Of a DNA stretch of 64,000 nucleotides, positions 1 through 11,392 are shown one piece after another. The translations under genes and the position numbers were made by a program. Where the stretch lies: assembly GCF_949987535.1 (NCBI RefSeq), contig NC_080078.1, positions 27,300,942 through 27,364,941 of the forward strand. Direction: 5' to 3'. This DNA comes from Balaenoptera acutorostrata. Lineage: Eukaryota; Chordata; Mammalia; Artiodactyla; Balaenopteridae. Below the pieces are notes generated by a model that was not told the origin of the DNA, made no database searches, and worked only from the letters and a program-made list of their open reading frames with translations. How positions within the stretch are numbered: position 1 is the first letter of the stretch; every line of letters begins with the position of its first letter.

Positions 1-357
1 CAGGGAGGGGATGGTTAGTGGATGAGGGAGAATGCAGGGTGCTTCTACTATATTTGTAACATCGGTTTCTTAAGCTTGGCGATTGGGCGTTCCTGATATT
101 ATTTCATATACATTTTTTGTTTACTTAAATACTTTGTAAACACTTTTCATAGACATTCGCCAACATTTTGGAAGTTGGCCATGTATGTCTGATGCAGGTA
201 GGCGGGAGGCTGGCCTCAGGAGCCCCGGACTGGGTGAGTACAGGGCCGGACCGAAGAGAGCTGGTCCTCTGTGGGTCCCCCACACCCAGGAGACGTTTTT
301 TGAATGGAATCAAACAGGGTACCATCTCTGGAGCATCCTGGCTGGCATTTCTGCAGC
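1..357. other. Unassigned sequence
   Basis: No gene or repeat family recognised. Short ORFs here lack any coding character. Confidence 0.5.
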
Positions 358-528
358 AAAGAGCTGGAGCTTTGCAGCCAGTCAGCCCCTGGCTTGAATG
401 TCCACTCTGCCGTCATTAGGGTCCTGACCTTGTGCAAATTACCTGACTTCTCTGAGCTTTACTTTCCCATCTGCCAAATGGGAAAAATACCACCTACTCC
501 TCAAAACTGGTGCAGATTGAATGCATAA
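358..528 (+). mobile_element. MIR SINE fragment
   Basis: MIR-type core: GACCTTGTGCAAATTACCTGACTTCTCTGAGC...CCATCTGCCAAATGGGAAAA. Confidence 0.6.
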
Positions 529-881
529 GCCCGCACAAGGTGCCCAGATGCCCCGCCTGCTCTGGATAAGGCTTTTGTCTGGACCCCACTCCCCTCCCGT
601 CTGTTCCATCCTTCACTCCTTTGCAGGGTGTGTGATCGGCCATCGGTCAAAACTCGCTGAGTGGAACTAACTTGAGACAGGCTTCCTTTCTCTCTTCCTC
701 ACTACTTTGAAAAGGCCTGTGAAGAGAGCTCCCCTCACTGCTCTTAAAAATGAAGAAATGTATAAATAAGCTGGCTGTGTCATTCTCCATGGGTCATTTT
801 TGTATTCCCAGCTGTTGTTCATCAATTCCCGGAGGCTCGCAGGGCAGGGCCAGCCCCCTGCGGCCAAGGGAAAGGATGATG

Positions 882-885
<4 letters not shown>

Positions 886-925
<40 letters not shown>
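886..925. repeat. (TG)n microsatellite
   Basis: About 40 bp of near-pure TG dinucleotide. Confidence 0.95.
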
Positions 926-927
<2 letters not shown>

Positions 928-2470
928 CTGTCTGGAACCTTCCCCCATACAGCCATGTGGGCTCTCTCAGCCTTTCTTGGAGGCTAGAAGGTTGGATGCC
1001 TTGGTCCAGGCCCTTGGCAGGTAAAATCCAAGCGCATCTCAGCCCTCCCTGCCAGGGCAGCCCAGAACCTGTGGGGAGAGCCGGGCCTCAGAAAGGGGGC
1101 CTGAGGCAAGGCGGACAGAAGGGATCTGGGCCTGTGCTGGGAGCTGACCAGTTTGGCCGGTTGCGCTGGAGCAACCATAGGAGCTGCTGGGGAATTGGTC
1201 CCATGGAGGTAACTCCAGCCACTGAACAGAACCTGGGAAGTGCATTCTCGGAGCTCTGGGCTCAAAGCTTCTGCCTCCAAATGTCCGTTCCAGTGCAGAG
1301 ACCTGGCAGGGGGCCATTCCTTTGATTGCTCTGAGACTCGGCTGGTTGGTTTGGGGAGGGCTGTGGTCTCTGCGCTTGGGTCAGGCCTCAGGGCTACCCA
1401 AGGTCTGTGGCTGATGGGAAAGGGGAGTAGGGTGGCAGGGCCCCGTGGGGCCCAGTGGGTGGTGCACTGCCCAGTGTGGCCCCCAACGGCGCCCACGCAC
1501 GTCAGAGCACAGGCCCTGTTTGCTCCACTTCCGGCTGAGCTGCAATTACCCCACTGTGATTCCCTGGGGTCACGACTTAGCCTGGAAAATGCTGCATCGC
1601 TGTAGCTCTCCCATGGTCCTTTGGGACCACATCTGTCCAGTGACTGACCCTTATTAACCTGTGGCCTTCCTGGCTAACAGCGGGCCAGGATGGAATGGGA
1701 TGGGTGGTTTTGGGAACCAAGGGAAAAGTGATGGTTCATTCTCCCCACTCCCAGTCATTGCTCTGGGGTCCAGCTGGGTCATTCTCCCCCCAGATGAGGG
1801 CCTTCCAGAAGTCAGGGTCCAGGGCAGCCACCAAGCCCTTTTCTTCTCCGAGGGGCTCCTGGGAGTTGCAGCTTACGACCCACAGCCACCAGCCCTCCTC
1901 CTGTCCCTCCTCCACTCTGCTGCCAAAGCCATCCGTCTATTGATACATCTCAAATGGGGCTGTGTCACAGGCCTGCCTTCAAAACCCTGCTTGGCTCCCT
2001 CCATGGACTGGAGGCCCCCAGATGGGTTTTTGCTTGGTCGGCATTGAGTTTTTTAAAAATTAAGTTTTGCATGAAAAGCTGGCTTTTCCAGCTTTTTTTT
2101 TTTGAGACACCGAGCCCTATTCCTGCATAACCACAGTTGGCTGGACTGAGCACGATGCCTCTCTAGGCAGGTGTTCCTTGGGGAACAGTCTCCACCACTC
2201 CCTATTGTCTTACAGCCAGTATCCTTCCTCATTACATGACCTACCTGGTACCTGCATGCTCTTGAGTTTCCTCCTCTAGTCTCCAGGCAAAGGCTTGGAG
2301 GGGCACTAGATGACATGACCTCTGTCTGCTTTCCTGCTCAGCCCTCCATTTCCTCCCTCCCCTCAGCCCTACCCCCCAGCCCTACCCCCCAGCATACTGG
2401 CCACACCAATTTTTCGTTCACCAAACCAGCCAGGTACCAACACAGCTCTACATTCCACGCAGTTTCCACT
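926..2470. other. Unassigned GC-rich unique sequence
   Basis: No repeat family or exon-like structure recognised. Overlapping short ORFs on both strands show no known domain. Confidence 0.5.
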
Positions 2471-2625
2471 ATCTGTACTCCTATATATCTTCATTTAGCA
2501 GATATATATTGAGCACCTATTATGTATGGTGGATCCGAGCCAGGTACTGGGGATAGAAAGATAATAAGGCCCAGTCTATTAGTCTGGGTTCTCCACTAAA
2601 AATTGGCAGTGGAGAGAACTAATAG

Positions 2626-2670
<45 letters not shown>

Positions 2671-3165
2671 CTTACTATAAGGAACTAGCTCATGCAATTA
2701 TGGAGGCTGAGAAGTCCAAGATCGGCGGTCAGCAAGCTGGAGACACAGGAGAGCCAATGGCATAAGTTCAAGTCCAAGTTCAAAGGCAGAAGACCAACGT
2801 CCCAGCTCAGTCAGGCAGAGCGAAAGAATTCTTTCTTACTAAACCCTTTTCTATTCAGGTCTTCAATGGATTGGATGAGTCATCGTCCCCCCTGCCACAC
2901 ACACACACACTCTGAGGAGGGCAATCTGCTTTATTCAGTCTCCTGATTCCAATGTTAATCTCATCCAGAAACACCGGCACAGACACACCCAGGATGGTGT
3001 TTGACTGAATGTCTGGGCACCCCATGGCCCAGTCAAGTTGACACATAAAATTAGCCATCACATCCAACCCCTGCCCTCCTGGAGCCTACAACTCAGCAGG
3101 GTATTCAGAGAGGCTGGAAAAGAATTCCAAAATAAGCAATAAGTGCAGGAGGACTTCTCACTTTT
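2471..3165. repeat. Old repeat split by a second old repeat and a GATA microsatellite
   Basis: Bases 2500-2575 (ATTGAGCACCTATTATGTATGG) and 3062-3165 (CCTGCCCTCCTGGAGCCTACA) read as two halves of one ancient mammalian repeat. Between them lies another dispersed repeat (TTAGTCTGGGTTCTCC ... AAGTTGACACATAAAATTAGCC). I recognise it as common in mammals but cannot name it reliably. Confidence 0.5.
2625..2669. repeat. (GATA)n microsatellite
   Basis: About 11 units of GATA with no interruption. Confidence 0.95.
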
Positions 3166-3623
3166 ATTTCAAGCTTCCCCTCGAATAGTACCTCCTCCAA
3201 ATCTTTTCTGATCTCCCCGTATAATCAGTGACTCTCTCTTGGATGCTCCTAGACACATATCTCTCAGGAGAGATGATTGTCTCTCTCTCTCTTTTTACAA
3301 TACATAAAATGTTCTAAGTCTACAGAAAGGTACAGAGATAATACAACAAAGTCCCATGTTCTGACCACCCATCCTTAAAAGACAAAGCATTGCAGATACA
3401 GCACTGCCTGGAGTGGCCAAGTTGTCCCCATCAGCCCAGATTTTTCTGGTTTTAGCACTGAAAGTTCTGCATCCTGGGACCCCTCAGTCCTGGGCAAACC
3501 AGGATGGATCACCCTAGAGAAGCCCTCCTGTACCCTCACCTCCGTGTATACCCTTTCCTTGAAATCATAACCCCCCAAGCTTCCCATCAGAGGAAACCAT
3601 TGATTTATTAAAATTGAGGGTTA

Positions 3624-3692
3624 TTTCACTTTGTTATAAAGCAGAAACTAACACACCATTGTAAAGCAATTATACTCCAATAAAGATGTTAA
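3624..3692 (+). mobile_element. Very short 5'-truncated L1 with target-site duplication
   Basis: Only 69 bp of L1 3' end (AAACTAACACACCATTGTAAAGC ... CCAATAAAGATG). It is flanked by the 14-bp duplication AAAATTGAGGGTTA at 3610-3623 and 3693-3706. Confidence 0.85.
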
Positions 3693-3776
3693 AAAATTGA
3701 GGGTTACCATTTGTGTGTCTTTCTTTATACTTTAATCAATCCCTAAATGATATTGGAGTGCTGTTTTGCACATGCG

Positions 3777-3818
3777 CGTGCACACACATACAAACACACA
3801 CACGTACACACACACACC
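3777..3818. repeat. (CA)n microsatellite, interrupted
   Basis: CA-rich run with CGTG and TACA interruptions. Confidence 0.85.
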
Positions 3819-4364
3819 AGACTGAGTCCAGAAAATTGGATGGCCCTTTCCTGATGGGTGGTGGCGATATGAGTATGGGAAGCAGTGGGTGAAACTTCCT
3901 GCAACTTTGAAGGCAAAAACTAGAAGAGCAATAAACTGCATAGCACAAAAAGCAGAAAGGGGAGAGGGAAGGTGGGGAGGGATGATGTGGGAGAGGGGAC
4001 AAGAACAGAAGCCGGAGGAGGGAGACAGGCTGTCAGAAAAGGATCAGAGAGTGAGGACCCAGGTGGAGAAGGTCTTCAAGAAAAGAGAAATGTGCAAGGG
4101 ATATTTGGAGCAGTGGCTGCCAACTTCCTCTTTGGATGCTCCTGTGACATCCTCAGGAACACCTACAGCCCTCACCAGCGTGTAGGGGTAAACAGATGCT
4201 TTCAGGGAGCCCTGGGAAGAGGTACCAGAGCACCACTGCTGATGGGAGGATGAGGCTGCACATGGGGCAGCTGACAGACTCCTAGCGCTTCCCATGGTTT
4301 CCAGCTGCTCGTGCCTGCGCCCCCCACTCAGCTCCGAGCATGGTAAGTGTTTGATGTTATTTGT
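3819..4364. other. Unassigned sequence
   Basis: No repeat or gene recognised. Confidence 0.45.
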
Positions 4365-4469
4365 GGAAGGAGGAAGGGAGGGAGGGAAGGAGGGAGGGAG
4401 GGAGGAAGGGAAGAAGAGAAAGAAAGAAAGAGAAAGAAGAAAGAAGAAGAAAGAAAGAGAAAGAAAGAA

Positions 4470-4533
<64 letters not shown>

Positions 4534-4619
4534 AAAAGAAAGAAAGAAAGGAAGGAAGAAAGGAAAAAAGAGAGAGAGGGAGAGAGGGAGGGAGAGAGAG
4601 AGGGAGGGAGGAAGGAAAA
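4365..4619. repeat. 255-bp uninterrupted purine tract (GAAA/GGGA-rich)
   Basis: Every base on the plus strand is A or G. GGGA-type units at both ends flank a central (GAAA)n array. The long lysine/glutamate/arginine ORFs read across it are composition artefacts. Confidence 0.97.
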
Positions 4620-6849
4620 TGGGAAGGGTCCAGCAGTGGTCTTTCCAGCCAGGCCATAAGAGCACGGTCTGCAGAACAGGGAGGGAGGTCACGTGCCATG
4701 ACACTGCTGTGGCCCTCCGAGCTGGGAGACACTCAGGGACTGTTCTCTGATTTCTAAGCCCGGCAGGGAGGCAGGGAAGAGCTGGGGTGGGGGTGGAGGG
4801 TGGAGGGAGACAAAGGCACAGAGCAGAGGGAAGTGGAAAGGGGTGGAGGCGGGCTGCTTAGCAACCGCAGAAGATTTAGGGAAGTGGCAGGACCATTTCT
4901 CCCGGTCCTCTAAGGCAGGATTTTTTTTTAAAGAACTGCTCACACGCCCACACTGGCTGGTCTGTGTGGCTGCTCTGAATTGGGCTTCTCTGGAAGTCAG
5001 GGCCATCGGAGGAAGGCTGGCGGCCACGTGTGCGGTGGGAAGAGCCACAGGAACTAGGGGAACGTTCTCCAGCCCCTCAAGGGAAGGGAAGGAAGGCTCG
5101 CCGGAAGATGTGGGGACACAGCCTCACTCTCCTCCCAGCTTTTGTGTGGCTCCTCCTAGGCTGCCGACATCAGGACACGAAGGTGTCTGGGGACTTTTCC
5201 TTCCATTTTCTTTTCTCCAGGACACTATGAGCAGCCCAGACCCTGCTCCTTCCTCCCCACTGAGAATTCTCTGTTGCTTTTCTTTCTTAATTTGATTTTC
5301 TCTGGCTCGGAATTGAGATCAAAAGAAGAAATTCTTTCCAGCCTTTTAGGAAAAATTCCCAGAATCTCCCACTGGAAATGCATACATAATAACCATAATT
5401 ATTTTTAAAAAATTGTTTGTATTCTCTTATCCATTTCTGCTGCAGGCTTGGGGAGGAGGGGGGAGAGGGGAAGTTTCAAGAGTGCCTTTGGGGTTACAGA
5501 TCAACCAGTATCAAATAGTGGGCAAGCTGTGAGGCCTGGCCCACTCCCTGGCAGTGAGAATTTTCGATGTGCTAGCACTTCAAAAGCATTAAACACCACG
5601 AAATCACCTGGTGGGGAGTTATTCCCTTTCTAATTTGTTTCAATTGTCTTAATTTCATCAAGTCTGGAGCTGGTGCTGGGTGGGTCCTTAATGTCTCCCT
5701 GACACTGGCTAACCTTCCTTTGAACAGCAGACCTCAAGCTTGGAGCACAGGGGAGTAACTGGCTGCAATTTAATAACAGTGTTGCTTTGCATTGTGTTTA
5801 TTTTGGGGCACATCAAGGGACATTTGCATTATGGCTGGTTCCTTTTTAGAGGAAAGACAAATAAGTAGTAAATCACAATGGAGGTGGAACAAGGATTAAT
5901 GATGGAGGTTTTTGGAAAGGCCTCCGGTTTGTCAGCCTCCCATCCAGGATGCTGGCTTTGCACCTGGCAGGCTGCAGGTCAGGCTCCAGGAAGGATCCTG
6001 TTTGAGTTCAGCTGGTCCAGTTGGTCAGCAGCTGGCACTGAGGGAGTCGCGGATGAGAGCTTTTAATTTTGGTTGGCGCCAGTCCGCCTGGCTTTGCAGC
6101 CCAGCTATACTCCGTTCTGTTCCCTGGGATTACAGAAGTCCGCACATCAATGCCCACTTTGGGATATCAGGCTGTGAAGTGTGGGCGGTTGCCAGACATC
6201 AGACACCTGATTCCCCTCTGGACACCACTGCTCTCTCCTCTCGGACCTGGGGTTTGAGTGGAGCAGACCCACTCCTGACTCTGGGGCTGGCACGCCATCC
6301 GGACCTGTCTCCCTCTGGGCAACTCATTCCTCTGAGCACAGTGATGGATGGGTTCAGGGATGGGCAGTGAGATGCATGGAGATTTTTGCTGGGAATGCTG
6401 GGGCTGGTTCTTTCCTGCTGGCCTTGATCCTAACAAGATGAGCCGGGAGCTCCTACAGCCACTTCTGCCACAACGAGGAGGGAGTCAGCAGGGAGGGAAG
6501 AGAGCTGAGAAACTGGGAGAGAGAGAAAATTGATCTTGATGGTGTTGCTTCCATCCCTGGATCCAGCTGTGCCTGAAGTTAGCCTCTACCCTTGGCAGCC
6601 TTTAGAGCTCCCTTCTGAGCCAACAAATTTCCCCTTCATGTAATCCAGTTAGGATCGGCGTTTCGGTCACTTGCAACCACAGGAGTCTTAACTGATGAAA
6701 TGGCTCGTGCAAATCCTTGGCCACTGAAAGAAGAAGAACTCAAAGGCCATGTTCAGTAGATGTGGGTGAGTGGCATTGTCACTATACACAAACACCGGCA
6801 CAGGAAAAGCTGTCATTGTACTAGGAAGCTCCAAATTTCAGATCATTGT
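4620..6849. other. Unassigned, mostly unique sequence
   Basis: More than 2 kb without a repeat family I can name and without exon-like signals. The ORFs are short and overlap on both strands. Confidence 0.45.
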
Positions 6850-6990
6850 GTAGATGATGCGGGCTGAGTACATTGCATGCAATGGCTTATTTAACCGTTG
6901 TAACAGTCGTAGCGTGTATGAATACTTTTATTACCATTTTATAGTTGAGAAGATTGGGGCTCAGGGAGCCTCCTTGCACTTTAGTGGCAG
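6850..6990 (-). mobile_element. MIR SINE fragment (reverse)
   Basis: Reverse MIR tail: GGCTTATTTAACCGTTGTAACAG ... TTACCATTTTATAGTTGAGAAG ... GGCTCAGGGAG. Confidence 0.6.
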
Positions 6991-7007
6991 ATCAAGGCTT
7001 GTTCCTC

Positions 7008-7250
7008 AAATTGGGAGATTGGGACTGACACATACACACTAGTATATATAAAATAGATAACTAATAAGAACCTGCTGTAGAGCACAGGGAACTCTATTCA
7101 ATACTCTGTAATGACCTATATGGGAATAGAATCTTAAAAAGAGTGGATATAGGTACATGCATAACAGACTCACTTCGCTGTACAGCAGAAACTAACACAA
7201 CATTGTAAATCAACTAGACTGCAAAAAAAAAACAAAAAAAACAAAAAAAA
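7008..7250 (+). mobile_element. L1 3' end, 5'-truncated
   Basis: Matches the L1 3' UTR seen repeatedly in this window (AGAGCACAGGGAACTCTATTC ... CTGTACAGCAGAAACTAACA ... TTGTAAATCAACTAGACT), ending in an A-rich tail. Confidence 0.9.
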
Positions 7251-7509
7251 CTCTGTAGTCCCAGCCACCCCTCCACAGTAAACAGCAGTTTGCTCACTGG
7301 ACTGTACAAAACTCTGAGACTATGTGATTGGGAGGGAACCGAGGGGGCGGTGCCGCCAGGCAGCACGTGGCGATGCTCCTGTCACAGGTGATGTGAGCGC
7401 TCCCCCTCCCGTGGTACCCAGCCAACATGGCTGTCGGGGGAGGGCTGGGGCCGCAGAAACGGAATCAAACTCTTGTTATCCCTGGCCACTGGCGGACAGG
7501 CAGAAAAGG

Positions 7510-7690
7510 CCCTGGGTTTAGATCAGAACACATTTGTACTCACTAGCTGGGTGACTTTGGACATTTAAGCTTTCCGAGCCCCACTGGTTTTCTCATCTGG
7601 GAAGTGGAGACCTCCAGCCCCCAGCCTCGCTCATCCCACCCAGCTACTGGAGCATCAAACGAGGGCAAAGATGTGAAAGATTATTTGCAA
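7510..7690 (+). mobile_element. MIR SINE
   Basis: CTAGCTGGGTGACTTTGGACA ... CTCATCTGGGAAGTGGAGA is the MIR core. Confidence 0.65.
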
Positions 7691-8245
7691 AATAAAAAGT
7701 GGGGCTGCAGGAAGAAAGGAATCACTTGATTTCCCAGAGGTGGATGGGCAGGTGTGGACAGACGTAAACCAACCACCTACATCTCCTCCTCCCCACCCAG
7801 GGCCTGAGGGAGGCAAGCCACGTGGTGACCTGAAAGGAACCTTTCTGTCCCCAACGCAGGGAGAGATAAGAACTGTGAAGCAAGAGAAGCGAGCGCTGCT
7901 ACAGGCGCTTGGGGGTTTATTTTTACCCTGTTATCTCTATCCTGAAATGTCAAGCGTGGAGCCACCCCACTCCCCAGCCCCCCACCCTCCCCAGCCATTA
8001 AACGTGGCAACACAGCCTGGAAACGGGCCCCATCTCCTCCTCTGTTCCTCTGCCTCTCCAAGAGAGTCACAGTGCTATGGCGACGGGAGGCATGGAAACC
8101 CTGAAATAGAGAAGTGGGAGGAGAGACCTTTTATTTGGGTTCTGGAACAGGCTCACTTCCTCCTAGAGGCCCGGGGTGCAGAGGAGGCCCTTGGCACTGT
8201 CAGGTACCTATTCTAAGATTTCCATCACATGGGCTCTTTACGTTG
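7691..8245. other. Unassigned GC-rich sequence
   Basis: No recognised repeat or exon. A 158-codon ORF at 7740-8216 (+) has no recognisable domain and I do not call it a gene. Confidence 0.4.
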
Positions 8246-8790
8246 CAAGACGCAGAAATCCTTATTTAAGTTGGGTTATATAATAAAGAACATTTAATTG
8301 GCTGAGGCCACTAAAAAGCCCAGCAATAGGTCAGGCTTCAGGCGAGGCTTGATCCAGGGGCTTGATGCCATCACAAGGACTCATTTCTCTCCTCTTGGCT
8401 CTGCCTTTTGTGGTGTTGGCTTCATGCTAAGGCAGCAGTCTGTGTTCCCCCACAATCTCTAGCAGTTCCAGAGTCTTCCTCCATGGTCACGAATGGTTGC
8501 AGTGGTCCTAGACCTCACAGCCATAGACTGGTGCTCCCAAGGAAGAGAGAGGAAAGTTCTTTTTGCCAGAAGGTCCCAAGAAATGTCTTCTTGTGTTTTG
8601 TTGGCTCTGACTGGGTTCTGTGCCCATCCCTGAGCCAATCACTTGGGTGTAGGGGCAGGATGTGAAGAATGCACTGATTAGATTGAGACAAACTAGATTG
8701 CCAAGAATAGGGAATGATTTCCCAAAGGAGATTTCAGGCACTGCCCCCAAAAGGTGATGGAATGGATGCTGAACAACAAGCATGAGACTG
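8246..8790 (+). repeat. Old interspersed repeat, family uncertain
   Basis: The block (ATTTAATTGGCTGAGGCCACT ... GTTCTGTGCCCATCCCTGAGC ... GAATGGATGCTGAACAACAAG) resembles a dispersed mammalian repeat. I cannot assign its class with confidence. Confidence 0.45.
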
Positions 8791-9049
8791 TTTTGTGGTT
8801 TATTTACTTTGTACTTTCATCCTCTCCTACCCAGGAAAGCCTCCAAGATTAGGGGTGACTGTTCTTATCCAGAAACAGGCCAACATTAATTTCTTCTCTT
8901 TCCATCTATAGGTTTACATGGGGTTCTGAGTTCTAAGACTTCCAGGTCTGTCACTTTCAAAATTTCACCGAGGCAACAGAATCTCCCCCAGGCTGAAATG
9001 CCATCAGTTTACATGCCAAATGCTTCCTCTAAATTCAAAATAAAATTCA

Positions 9050-9465
9050 CACTCTACACCCCAGCTTACCCATCACTCACCTCCCTGGTACACGTTTAGC
9101 CACATAAACTACTTATTATTCCTTAAACAAACCAATCACCCTTGTGCCACAGAGCTTTCCTATTTGTTCTTTCTCTCCATCTAGAATGCTCTTCCCTTAA
9201 ATCTTTTCACAGTTGGCTCCATCTCATCATTCAGGTTCTGCTCAAATGTCACGATTCCTGAGAGGTCTTCTCTGCTCAGCCTAGCATGTAAAACCATCTG
9301 AAATTCTCCTGTTCTTTGATGGTTTGAGTAGCTCTCTCCCTTCACTAGACTGTAAGCTCCACAAAGCCAGGGCTGTGCTGGTCCTATTGATATGTGTACC
9401 CTCCTGGTTCTGTGCAGACACATTGTAGGCACTCAATAAATATTTTGGGATCAATGAATGAAAAA
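9050..9465 (+). mobile_element. L2 3' end
   Basis: Classic L2 3' features in order: AGAATGCTCTTCCC, CATCATTCAGGTTCTGCTCAA, GAGAGGTCTTCTCTG, AGACTGTAAGCTCCACAAAG and GTAGGCACTCAATAAATATT, then the GAATGAA tail. Confidence 0.85.
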
Positions 9466-9832
9466 TCTTTTCTGAATGGCCTTGGAAACTCTTACAGGGC
9501 AGGGCAAGTTCTTATATTTTTTCCTTGGCTTTAACTTGGTGCCTACAAAAACAATGGGCATAAAAAGATGATACACAATATTATTTTTCAAGTAAAGATT
9601 TGAAAGGATTTGCTGAAAGGATTTGCTCAAAGTTGCACCCAAATTAGTCCAGAAAGATACCTGGGAGCACTGACTGCTTCTTTGAGGAATTCCCTTTCCA
9701 AAGCAGTGCGTGTGAACATTTGAAGGCATGAAAATACGAAGAGGGACATGGGGCCATCTTCCAATTCAGATCTCTGAGTATGGTGGCATTACTACCATGC
9801 TCAAGTAAAAGCATGAAAACAACATGTGGGGA
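9466..9832. other. Unassigned sequence
   Basis: No recognised repeat or gene. Confidence 0.4.
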
Positions 9833-10200
9833 CTTCCCTGGTGGTGCAGTGGTAAAGAATCCACCTGCCAATGCAGGGGACACGGGTTCGAGCCCTGGTC
9901 CGGGAAGATCCCACATGCCGCGGAGCAACTAAGCCCATGTGCCACAACTACTGAGCCTGTGCTCTAGAGCCCACGTGCCACAACTACTGAAGCCCACACG
10001 CTCTAGGGCCTGCGTGCTGCAACCACTGAAGCCTGCGCGCCTAGAGCCTGTGCTCCACAACAAGAGAAGCCACCACAGTGAGAAGCCCACGCACTGCAAT
10101 GAAGAGTAGCCCCCGCTCGCCGCAACTAGAGAAAGCCCACGTGCAGCAACGAAGGCCCAATGCAGCCAAAAATAAATGAAATTAAAACAAAACAAAACCA
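9833..10200 (+). mobile_element. CHR SINE (cetacean, long form)
   Basis: tRNA-derived head with A- and B-box-like segments (CCCTGGTGGTGCAGTGG, GGTTCGAGCCC), then repeated modules of the type GCCACAACTACTGA, ending in an AAATAAATGAAATTAAAAC tail. Confidence 0.93.
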
Positions 10201-10325
10201 CACGTGATGATGATACTCTTTACTCCTTGACCCAATGAGACAGAGTAAGACGAATGTCCCATGAGAAAAGAAGATTTCACCCTGTCCATTGCAGACCCAC
10301 AAATCAATGTCAAAACCTCAGCAAG

Positions 10326-10660
10326 GGCTTCCCTGGTGGCACAGTGGTTGAGAGTCTGCCTGCCAATGCAGGGGACACGGGTTCGAGCCCTGGTCTGGGA
10401 AGATCCTACATGCCGCGGGGCAGCTAGGCCCATGAGCCACAACTACTGAGCCTGTGCGTCTGGAGCCTGTGCTCCGCAACAAGAGAGGCCACGATAGTGA
10501 GAGGCCCGCGCACTGCCATGAAGAGTGGCCCCCGCTCGCCGCAACTAGAGAAAGCCCTCGCACAGAAGCGAAGACCCAACACAGCCAAAAATAAAATAAA
10601 TAAATAAATTAATTAATTAATTAATCAAAAAACAAAAAACAAACAAAAAAAAAACCAAAA
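10326..10660 (+). mobile_element. CHR SINE with target-site duplication
   Basis: Short-form CHR SINE with an (AAAT/TTAA)n tail. It is flanked by AAAACCTCAGC(A/G)AG at 10312-10325 and 10661-10674. Confidence 0.95.
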
Positions 10661-10984
10661 AAAACCTCAGCGAGCTGATGACTCGGAAGGAACCCCCATG
10701 CTCTCCCTGGACACAAACTCTCCCCAAGGAGGACTGTGACAGTCCTTAGGACAGCCAGGTGACAGTGTGGATGGCCCAGCGCAGCTAATGGAAACTCGAA
10801 AACACACCTCCTACACATAGACATCATTGTCTCATTACTTGGTAGACAACACACCACCTGGGGCAACACAAGGATTCTTAGTCATTGCTAATTCTCTGCT
10901 CACCCAACCAGGTCGATCCCTCTCTTAGGCTCTGAACTTTGCTCATGGCACCCTGAACTTTGCTCTATAGAACTGGCCAACATT

Positions 10985-11190
10985 CGTAATAATAATAAAT
11001 AATAAATAATCTATATTTAGGTGATTATTTGATTAATATCCATCTTCCCCACTGGATTCCAAACTTCTTAAGGGCAGGGATAGATCTCTTTAGCTCATTA
11101 CTATACCTAGGCATTCCACCTGTTCTTAACATGTAGCCCGTGTATTTTTCCTATGTACTTTCTGAATGGAAGAATGGATAAATGAATGGA
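10985..11190 (+). mobile_element. L2 3' end fragment
   Basis: CCACTGGATTCCAAACTTCTTAAGGGCAGGG ... GAATGGAAGAATGGATAAATG is L2-like. Confidence 0.6.
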
Positions 11191-11261
11191 GCTCAGGGCC
11201 TGCTGGGAAGACACCTCACAGCCAGCCTGACTTAGCTGGAAGAGAGTAAAGAGGCTGAAGT

Positions 11262-11392
11262 TTTTTCAATGTAAATCAGACCTTGTCATCACATGATTGC
11301 CTTGTCTTCTTCATCAAGGCATCTCCTGTGCCTAAAATAGTATCTGACACAGAGTAGTGGATCAACACATATTGGGAGAATTAATACATGAA
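11262..11392 (+). mobile_element. L2-like 3' fragment
   Basis: CAGACCTTGTCATCACATGATTG ... ACACAGAGTAGTGGATCAACAC ... ATTAATACATGAATGG. Confidence 0.45.

Noticed and set aside
750..1325. 191-codon plus-strand ORF and overlapping minus-strand ORFs
   Set aside because: They run through a TG microsatellite, have no domain, and overlap frames on both strands. GC-rich unique DNA explains them.
4294..4757. Several ORFs rich in Lys/Glu/Arg or Phe/Leu/Ser
   Set aside because: They are six-frame readings of the pure purine tract, with no coding structure.
9833..10200. A tRNA gene suggested by the box-like GGTTCGAGCCC segments
   Set aside because: The A/B boxes belong to tRNA-derived CHR SINE heads. 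No cloverleaf or acceptor stem is preserved. The same applies to all CHR copies.
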